From NCBI GenBank assembly GCA_034096865.1, contig JAWQFJ010001118.1, positions 1 to 64,000 of the forward strand: DNA of 64,000 nucleotides, given 5' to 3'. Shown here in pieces: positions 56,001-64,000 of the stretch (its first letter is position 1; each line of letters begins with the position of its first letter). Made by a program: the position numbers and the translations under genes. The stretch is from Theodoxus fluviatilis. Its lineage: Eukaryota > Mollusca > Gastropoda > Cycloneritida > Neritidae. Under the pieces are notes generated by a model. That model searched no databases. It was not told the origin of the DNA and saw nothing but the letters and a program-made list of their open reading frames with translations.

Positions 56001-59000
56001 GTCAATGCACCTGTTGTGGCTGTGACAATCAACACCTGTTGTGGCTGTGACAGACAATGCACCTGTTGTGGCTGTGACAATCAACACCTGTTGTGGCTGT
56101 GACAATCAACACCTGTTGTGGCTGTGACAGACAATGCACCTGTTGTGGCTGTGACAGTCAATGCACCTGTTGTGGCTGTGACAATCAACACCTGTTGTGG
56201 CTGTGACAATCAACACCTGTTGTGGCTGTGACAATCAACACCTGTTGTGGCTGTGACAATCAACACCTGTTGTGGCTGTGACAGACAATGCACCTGTTGT
56301 GGCTGTGACAGACAATGCACCTGTTGTGGCTGTGACAATCAACACCTGTTGTGGCTGTGACAGACAATGCACCTGTTGTGGCTGTGACAGTCAATGCACC
56401 TGTTGTGGCTGTGACAGTCAATGCACCTGTTGTGGCTGTGACAATCAACACCTGTTGTGGCTGTGACAGTCAATGCACCTGTTGTGGCTGTGACAGTCAA
56501 TGCACCTGTTGTGGCTGTGACAATCAACACCTGTTGTGGCTGTGACAATCAACACCTGTTGTGGCTGTGACAATCAACACCTGTTGTGGCTGTGACAATC
56601 AACACCTGTTGTGGCTGTGACAATCAACACCTGTTGTGGCTGTGACAATCAACACCTGTTGTGGCTGTGACAATCAACACCTGTTGTGGCTGTGACAATC
56701 AACACCTGTTGTGGCTGTGACAATCAACACCTGTTGTGGCTGTGACAATCAACACCTGTTGTGGCTGTGACAGTCAATGCACCTGTTGTGGCTGTGACAG
56801 ACAATGCACCTGTTGTGGCTGTGACAGTCAATGCACCTGTTGTGGCTGTGACAATCAACACCTGTTGTGGCTGTGACAGTCAATGCACCTGTTGTGGCTG
56901 TGACAATCAACACCTGTTGTGGCTGTGACAGTCAATGCACCTGTTGTGGCTGTGACAGTCAATGCACCTGTTGTGGCTGTGACAATCAACACCTGTTGTG
57001 GCTGTGACAGTCAATGCACCTGTTGTGGCTGTGACAGTCAATGCACCTGTTGTGGCTGTGACAATCAACACCTGTTGTGGCTGTGACAGACAATGCACCT
57101 GTTGTGGCTGTGACAATCAACACCTGTTGTGGCTGTGACAATCAACACCTGTTGTGGCTGTGACAGACAATGCACCTGTTGTGGCTGTGACAGTCAATGC
57201 ACCTGTTGTGGCTGTGACAATCAACACCTGTTGTGGCTGTGACAATCAACACCTGTTGTGGCTGTGACAATCAACACCTGTTGTGGCTGTGACAATCAAC
57301 ACCTGTTGTGGCTGTGACAGACAATGCACCTGTTGTGGCTGTGACAGACAATGCACCTGTTGTGGCTGTGACAATCAACACCTGTTGTGGCTGTGACAGA
57401 CAATGCACCTGTTGTGGCTGTGACAGTCAATGCACCTGTTGTGGCTGTGACAGTCAATGCACCTGTTGTGGCTGTGACAATCAACACCTGTTGTGGCTGT
57501 GACAGTCAATGCACCTGTTGTGGCTGTGACAGTCAATGCACCTGTTGTGGCTGTGACAATCAACACCTGTTGTGGCTGTGACAATCAACACCTGTTGTGG
57601 CTGTGACAATCAACACCTGTTGTGGCTGTGACAATCAACACCTGTTGTGGCTGTGACAGACAATGCACCTGTTGTGGCTGTGACAATCAACACCTGTTGT
57701 GGCTGTGACAATCAACACCTGTTGTGGCTGTGACAATCAACACCTGTTGTGGCTGTGACAATCAACACCTGTTGTGGCTGTGACAGACAATGCACCTGTT
57801 GTGGCTGTGACAATCAACACCTGTTGTGGCTGTGACAATCAACACCTGTTGTGGCTGTGACAATCAACACCTGTTGTGGCTGTGACAGACAATGCACCTG
57901 TTGTGGCTGTGACAATCAACACCTGTTGTGGCTGTGACAATCAACACCTGTTGTGGCTGTGACAATCAACACCTGTTGTGGCTGTGACAATCAACACCTG
58001 TTGTGGCTGTGACAATCAACACCTGTTGTGGCTGTGACAATCAACACCTGTTGTGGCTGTGACAATCAACACCTGTTGTGGCTGTGACAGACAATGCACC
58101 TGTTGTGGCTGTGACAATCAACACCTGTTGTGGCTGTGACAATCAACACCTGTTGTGGCTGTGACAATCAACACCTGTTGTGGCTGTGACAATCAACACC
58201 TGTTGTGGCTGTGACAATCAACACCTGTTGTGGCTGTGACAGACAATGCACCTGTTGTGGCTGTGACAATCAACACCTGTTGTGGCTGTGACAATCAACA
58301 CCTGTTGTGGCTGTGACAATCAACACCTGTTGTGGCTGTGACAGTCAATGCACCTGTTGTGGCTGTGACAGTCAATGCACCTGTTGTGGCTGTGACAATC
58401 AACACCTGTTGTGGCTGTGACAATCAACACCTGTTGTGGCTGTGACAATCAACACCTGTTGTGGCTGTGACAGTCAATGCACCTGTTGTGGCTGTGACAA
58501 TCAACACCTGTTGTGGCTGTGACAGACAATGCACCTGTTGTGGCTGTGACAGACAATGCACCTGTTGTGGCTGTGACAGACAATGCACCTGTTGTGGCTG
58601 TGACAGTCAATGCAACTGTTGTGGCTGTGACAGTCAATGCAACTGTTGTGGCTGTGACAGTCAATGCACCTGTTGTGGCTGTGACAGACAATGCACCTGT
58701 TGTGGCTGTGACAATCAATGCACCTGTTGTGGCTGTGACAGACAATGCACCTGTTGTGGCTGTGACAGTCAATGCACCTGTTGTGGCTGTGACAGTCAAT
58801 GCACCTGTTGTGGCTGTGACAATCAACACCTGTTGTGGCTGTGACAATCAACACCTGTTGTGGCTGTGACAGTCAATGCACCTGTTGTGGCTGTGACAGA
58901 CAATGCACCTGTTGTGGCTGTGACAGACAATGCACCTGTTGTGGCTGTGACAGTCAATGCACCTGTTGTGGCTGTGACAGTCAATGCACCTGTTGTGGCT

Positions 59001-60390
59001 GTGACAGTCAATGCACCTGTTGTGGCTGTGACAGTCAATGCACCTGTTGTGGCTGTGACAGTCAATGCACCTGTTGTGGCTGTGACAATCAACACCTGTT
59101 GTGGCTGTGACAGTCAATGCACCTGTTGTGGCTGTGACAATCAATGCACCTGTTGTGGCTGTGACAGTCAATGCACCTGTTGTGGCTGTGACAGTCAATG
59201 CACCTGTTGTGGCTGTGACAATCAATGCACCTGTTGTGGCTGTGACAATCAACACCTGTTGTGGCTGTGACAATCAATGCACCTGTTGTGGCTGTGACAA
59301 TCAACACCTGTTGTGGCTGTGACAATCAATGCACCTGTTGTGGCTGTGACAATCAACACCTGTTGTGGCTGTGACAATCAATGCACCTGTTGTGGCTGTG
59401 ACAATCAACACCTGTTGTGGCTGTGACAATCAATGCACCTGTTGTGGCTGTGACAATCAACACCTGTTGTGGCTGTGACAATCAATGCACCTGTTGTGGC
59501 TGTGACAATCAATGCACCTGTTGTGGCTGTGACAATCAACACCTGTTGTGGCTGTGACAATCAATGCACCTGTTGTGGCTGTGACAATCAACACCTGTTG
59601 TGGCTGTGACAATCAACACCTGTTGTGGCTGTGACAATCAACACCTGTTGTGGCTGTGACAGTCAATGCACCTGTTGTGGCTGTGACAGTCAATGCACCT
59701 GTTGTGGCTGTGACAGTCAATGCACCTGTTGTGGCTGTGACAGTCAATGCACCTGTTGTGGCTGTGACAGTCAATGCACCTGTTGTGGCTGTGACAGTCA
59801 ATGCACCTGTTGTGGCTGTGACAGTCAATGCACCTGTTGTGGCTGTGACAGTCAATGCACCTGTTGTGGCTGTGACAGTCAATGCACCTGTTGTGGCTGT
59901 GACAATCAACACCTGTTGTGGCTGTGACAGACAATGCACCTGTTGTGGCTGTGACAATCAACACCTGTTGTGGCTGTGACAATCAACACCTGTTGTGGCT
60001 GTGACAATCAACACCTGTTGTGGCTGTGACAATCAACACCTGTTGTGGCTGTGACAATCAACACCTGTTGTGGCTGTGACAGTCAATGCACCTGTTGTGG
60101 CTGTGACAGTCAATGCACCTGTTGTGGCTGTGACAGTCAATGCACCTGTTGTGGCTGTGACAGACAATGCACCTGTTGTGGCTGTGACAATCAACACCTG
60201 TTGTGGCTGTGACAGTCAATGCACCTGTTGTGGCTGTGACAGTCAATGCACCTGTTGTGGCTGTGACAGTCAATGCACCTGTTGTGGCTGTGACAGTCAA
60301 TGCACCTGTTGTGGCTGTGACAGTAAATGCNNNCACCTGTTGTGGCTGTGACAGTCAATGCACCTGTTGTGGCTGTGACAATAAAGACTG
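53090..60390. repeat. Dimorphic 25/27-bp minisatellite, 7.3 kb
   Basis: About 280 units share CACCTGTTGTGGCTGTGACA. The short unit adds ATCAA (25 bp); the long unit adds GTCAATG, GACAATG or ATCAATG (27 bp). Short and long units form sub-blocks, and at least two higher-order duplications are visible (offsets 1,036 and 3,200 bp). Three undetermined bases (60331-60333) interrupt it. The many Cys-rich, Val-rich and Thr-rich frames are artefacts. It fills most of intron 15. Confidence 0.95.
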
Positions 60391-60581
60391 CTCCGCCTTC
60401 TTTCAGACTGTCTGCTTGCTATTTTTACCTTAGTGTTTTTTAAGTACTTGAAAACGCATGAAGTCAGCACGTGCCGTGACCTGAACTCTGTGCCGTGTTG
60501 CGCCATTTTCCTGTCGCAAATGCAAGCGGCGTTTTGGTCTCTCAGAAAACTCGAGCTTTCCCCAGTGACCCTGTGAGTTCG

Positions 60582-60756
60582 GGGTAAGAATTGACCCACC
60601 GCGTCTCCCTACGCGATTCGTAAGAGGCAAATACCTAGGGACATGGTAACTTGATTTACGTTTACTCTAAACTGTTCTAGTGATTTTTGTATTCGATGGC
60701 CTTACATAGCCTACGAAGGCTGATAGGCCGTAAAACACCATCCATCCATCCATCCC
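60582..60756. repeat. SINE-like interspersed repeat, copy 2, with (CATC)n tail
   Basis: Shares GTCTCCCTACGC, GTTCTAGTGATTTTTGTATT and CATAGCCTACGAAGGCTGAT blocks with 27751-27915, and ends in CATCCATCCATC at 60738-60756. Confidence 0.8.
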
Positions 60757-61240
60757 CCGTGACAATTCATTCCTTGCAGCCATATTTGGGAGTTTAAAAG
60801 CCCAGTTTCTCTTAATTATTATCATTTAAAATGCATTATTTTAATTTTATCGGTATCAAAACTTGAGAGAGGAATCAAAATTTGAGTAGCCTAAACTTTG
60901 ACGCGGATTAACTCGCGATCTACTCGTCTGATCATAATAGTGAACATTGCGCAATTTTTTATAGCTGAACCCAATGGTAAAAAAAAACATCTTGGCGATC
61001 CCTCTCCTACCGCCAAACTCGATGAAAAGTTTGAATCTATCGCCAAACTGGCTGGCAAGCACGTGCGAGCATGGTGGCAATGCCATGTTCGGTGAGCGTG
61101 GATGCTCATCTTGAAGATACGGGACAAACTAGGTTTGTGCCTCGCAGTAATGCCACAAGAAATAGTTTAAGATACTGATGCCATCAAGGTCCGTGGGTTG
61201 TTTGCTTGAAATTTGAAAGATGTATTGCATCACCCCATGT

Positions 61241-61242
<2 letters not shown>
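60757..61242. other. Intron 15 sequence, no gene recognised
   Basis: A plus frame (60898-61095) of 65 codons, NIAQFFIAEPNGKKKHLGD and onward, is mildly coding-like but matches no family I know and has no splice support. Confidence 0.35.

Positions 61243-61314
<72 letters not shown>
61243..61314. repeat. (GA)n microsatellite, left of the Mutator-like element
   Basis: Pure GA run ending exactly at the element border. Confidence 0.95.
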
Positions 61315-61315
<1 letters not shown>

Positions 61316-63435
61316 AGGGATGAAAATTTTCCTCGGATCCGAGGATTTCCTCGGATTTGATGACCAATTTGGTCACTCTCGAGATTCGTGTAAATCCGTT
61401 GAGAAATTGTTTAGGGGGGGGGGGGGGTTAGGTTGAACCGCACCGGCTGATGGGTAGCCATTTTGATGCCTCGGCCAATCATGCAAATCTGCTTAAAAGC
61501 ACACGAAGCAGAAATCGGAAACTAGTCTGAACCAATGAAACGCTTCAAAAGAGAAGCCTCTGTCTATCCTTTGCTCTGATTGGTCGCTTAACCCGTGTGC
61601 AGCGCGTGATCGTGGCCGAATTGATGAACGGAAACAGCCGAAGCTGTTGCCGAAACTAGCTTCGGCTCTTTTCGACATAAGGAACGCACGGCGTCTTTAG
61701 TATCAATCAACCAAGTGCAAGAATGCCGAGGAGGGATGCAAAGAAGTTTGCTACGCTGAATAAGATTTGGGAAAAAGCAGAAGAAAAAAAAGGAAGACAA
61801 CGGTAGACTTGTCAACAGCCTCCGGAGCGGAGAATTCGACAGTGATCGCTTCTGTTTCGATCGACACAGCACCACGTGCGAGCGGCGATTCAGCAGCTAC
61901 CACTCTTGAGTCGATCGAAACTACGTCTCCAGGGCGCAGCTGTTTCGAGGTTGCTCGCCTCCTCATCGCTCAGAAACGAAGACATGGAGTGGAAACCGAC
62001 TTATGTCCTGACTCCGGAGCTCGAGAATCGACAGCGCTTGCTTCTAGTTCTACTTCGACCGAAGATGCACCTCTCGCTAGTAGTGATTCGGCAACCTCCG
62101 CTCTCACGTTTACCGAATCTGCTTCTGGCGCAGCTGATGTTGCGAAAGCAATCGCCTCCTCATCGTCAGAATCTGTCCCTACCAGTGCCAAGAAACTTCG
62201 TCGTTTCGAGAGCGAGACAAGAGAGCCAGTAGGTGATGACGAGAACGTGATCGATCGTCAGCATGAGCATGATGAACAAGCTCGTCTCCGTGTTCCGCTG
62301 CCGTGATTGTGACCAGCCGTTAACAGTGACCAAAAATCAGTCGGCGATGTTTGGATCAGCGAGCAAGCTGAAAGTGTTCTGCTCAGCATGTAGGAACACC
62401 ATTACGGCGGTCAGGACCTCACCAAAGACAGGTACTCTGCACAATGGCTATGACATCAACCGTCGTCTCGTCGTTGCTGCCACCTCCATTGGGATTGGGT
62501 TCACCCAACTGAGACGATTTTTCGCTCTCATGAACATGCCCCCACCCATGCATCTGAAGACATGGCAGCTCTACCAGAAGACGCTGCATTCAGGAGTTCA
62601 TCCTGCTGCTGATAGGCACCTTCAGGAGGCAGCTGAACAGGTTCGACTGATGTACTTGCAGTTGAAAATTAGTCAGCCAACTCTAGAAGGACGTCTAGAT
62701 ATTGCAGTTTCGTTCGATGGGAGATGGCACAAGCGTGGGTGAACATCTCACAGTGGCATTGCTGCTGTCATCGAGATCTACAGTGGACTTGTTGTAGACT
62801 TTGTGAGATGTCAAGTTTCAGGAGTGATATGAATAAATGATGCGGAGGTAACACAACTTCAAATTTTTGGCATGATGTTGACAAGTGTTTGTACTGTACT
62901 AGTTGTTGAAAAAACTTCCTGGTGCACTTTTCAGAGGGATTTTGTTTTATAACCAATATTCAGACAGCTGATTTTGTCATGACCGCCCTCCAGTAAGTTT
63001 TATTTGTGCGCCTGATGAAGGCTTTTTAGCCGAAAATTTGCGTTGTTTTACCTTCTAATGTCTTGTATTTGTTTTGTATTATACGCGGCCATCAAAACCT
63101 CACCGTGTTTTAGACTCTTATTTTAATGCCGTGGCAGTCCCTTGTTTTTGACAGTTTAGAATATAAATTATAGTTTTCAGCACCTTTCATAAGCAGATTT
63201 TGACATTTGCTCTTGTTGTCTGAATTTGTACTTGAATTGCTAGGAAATGCCTTCTCAGCACATAAATGGCATTGAAAAGTTTCGACGGGGGGCGTTGCCC
63301 CCCTAGACCCCCCAGCGGGGCGTTGCCCCCCTAGACCCCCCAGCGGGGCGTTGCCCCTGCAATCCACTGGGGCCTAGGCGGCCCCTGGACCCCGGCCAAG
63401 TTTCCTCTTTTTTTTCCATTCGCTGTTTTCATCCC

Positions 63436-63437
<2 letters not shown>
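61315..63437 (+). mobile_element. Mutator-like DNA transposon in a (GA)n tract
   Basis: The ends CAGGGATGAAAA (61315-61326) and its exact complement (63426-63437) form short terminal inverted repeats, and (GA)n lies immediately outside both. Any target duplication is hidden in the GA repeats. The interior has a broken transposase-like gene and, near the right end (63283-63395), three copies of a GC-rich palindromic motif (GGGCGTTGCCCC). A similar GC-rich block (GGGGGGGCATGCCCCCGG) occurs at 52073-52090 after the BED-type gene. Length 2.1 kb and missing catalytic core imply a non-autonomous copy. Confidence 0.65.
61723..62830 (+). pseudogene. Mutator-like transposase, N-terminal part, interrupted
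   Basis: ATG at 61723 opens MPRRDAKKFATLNKIWEKAE; the frame is lost in an A8 run near 61785 and a neighbouring frame continues as a Ser/Ala-rich region (61767-62306). From 62263 another frame gives a four-Cys zinc-ribbon-like unit (CRDCDQPL ... CSAC) and VSFDGRWHKRG, the block holding the first catalytic Asp of the Mutator-like transposase family common in arthropods and molluscs. A TGA interrupts immediately after, before TSHSGIAAVIEIYSGLVVDF. The remaining catalytic residues are absent. Confidence 0.6.

Positions 63438-63508
<71 letters not shown>
63438..63508. repeat. (GA)n microsatellite, right of the Mutator-like element
   Basis: Pure GA run starting at the element border; together with 61243-61314 it probably represents one tract split by the insertion. 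Confidence 0.95.
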
Positions 63509-63510
<2 letters not shown>

Positions 63511-63704
63511 TGACAGATCATCATGAAATTTTACAGGCACTTTTAAGATATTTGGAGCGATAGTTGCAGTTCCAGCATTAATTTTAAACTCGACATTTTG
63601 GCTGCCAGTACCTACATTCTGACTGTGTGTGTAGACAGCTAAAAGCTTAACAGCTGAAAGCAATATCTTTTGAGCATTTTCTCATAAGCCTTCATTCCTG
63701 GCAG

Positions 63705-63848
63705 GTGGCAACTTGTCTGCCTGCATCAACAGACAGCGAGAGCTGAACCGGCGTTTGAGTCACTGGTCTGCGCTGTGCATCTTCCAGCAGATTTTGGAGG
63801 CTCTGGTGCATCTGAAGACCAAGGACATTGTCCACGAAGATCTGAAAG
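63705..63848 (+). CDS. Kinase gene exon 16, alpha-D to catalytic loop with HED motif
   Basis: The exon starts after TTCCTGGCAG, completing the Gly codon from exon 15, and ends at AAG/GTGGGG (63849) in phase 1. It encodes GGNLSACINRQREL, the alpha-E helix (IFQQILEALVHLKTKD) and a catalytic loop beginning IVHEDLK. The usual HRD arginine is Glu, encoded by GAA. NIK also lacks this arginine (HGD), so the protein would be a non-RD kinase. The Asp and Lys of the loop are kept, so activity is not excluded. Activation loop exons lie beyond the window. Confidence 0.9.
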
Positions 63849-64000
63849 GTGGGGTGTGTGTATGTGTGTTTTGTGGCCATTGTTTGTGCAATGGGGAGGT
63901 ATGCAAGGTCCCCTTTGTGACATCGTATGCTACTAAATTTTGACCTGTTTTTCCTGTTCTCCACCTACTTGCCTTCTTCCCCCCATTTTTTAACCCTATC

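Noticed and set aside
53555..59322. Cys-rich repeated peptide (CTCCGCDSQ) as metallothionein-like or conotoxin-like gene
   Set aside because: It arises from the 25/27-bp array, breaks wherever a 25-bp unit intervenes, and has no signal peptide or start context.
53090..60390. CRISPR array, suggested by 20-bp constant blocks with variable inserts
   Set aside because: The variable parts are only three or four short forms repeated hundreds of times, with no unique spacers, no leader and no cas genes, in a eukaryotic intron.

Overview
The window is eukaryotic nuclear DNA, most likely from a marine lophotrochozoan such as a gastropod mollusc. This placement is an inference from long GT-AG introns, the mix of degenerate LINE, Ty3/gypsy, Harbinger, mariner and Mutator-like elements, (CATC)n-tailed SINE-like repeats and very heavy minisatellite content. 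No bacterial operons, CRISPR arrays or rRNA genes were seen.

One host gene spans nearly the whole window on the + strand. I reconstruct sixteen exons between 6705 and 63848 by combining coding appearance, splice sites and matching intron phases. The last three exons encode the N-lobe and the start of the catalytic loop of a protein kinase most like NIK/MAP3K14 (or its relative Tpl2/MAP3K8). The thirteen upstream exons encode a long, mostly low-similarity N-terminal region of about 1,100 residues. The 5' start and the C-lobe lie outside the window. A second, smaller host-type feature is a THAP-domain first exon on the - strand (5402-5290) with a palindromic NRF-1-type site just upstream of its ATG.

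The introns are packed with tandem repeats and mobile elements. Summing the arrays listed, minisatellites occupy roughly a third of the window: a 69-bp array (1-666), 21-bp (5.76-6.56 kb), 21/17-bp (8.5-11.3 kb), 14-bp (16.8-18.5 kb), 22-bp (24.6-26.7 kb), another 22-bp (28.6-29.4 kb), 33-bp (32.2-33.3 kb), an exon-derived 47-bp array (45.6-45.9 kb), 15-bp (46.9-50.9 kb) and 25/27-bp (53.1-60.4 kb). Nearly all the very long open frames in the window are by-products of these arrays and are not called as genes.

Mobile elements with visible boundaries: a Harbinger-type foldback element with 3-bp TSD (2584-5050), a Tc1/mariner element with terminal inverted repeats and a dead transposase (11665-13051), a 223-bp Harbinger-like MITE (20357-20579), a complete Ty3/gypsy element with identical-looking 210-bp LTRs, a 5-bp TSD, a tRNA-Leu-type primer site and one intact gag-pol frame (35591-40642), and a Mutator-like element inserted in a (GA)n tract (61315-63437). 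The gypsy element is nested inside an older non-LTR element whose relative, in opposite orientation, lies at 42.5-45.6 kb. Several 5'-truncated LINE fragments complete the picture.

The region reads as one large kinase gene whose introns have accumulated repeats. I found no convincing evidence for a wholly new multi-gene system. The most interesting items are the kinase with a HED instead of HRD motif, the minisatellite that grew out of an exon/splice-donor junction, the Harbinger foldback element, and the two multi-kilobase arrays carrying an E-box hexamer in nearly every unit.
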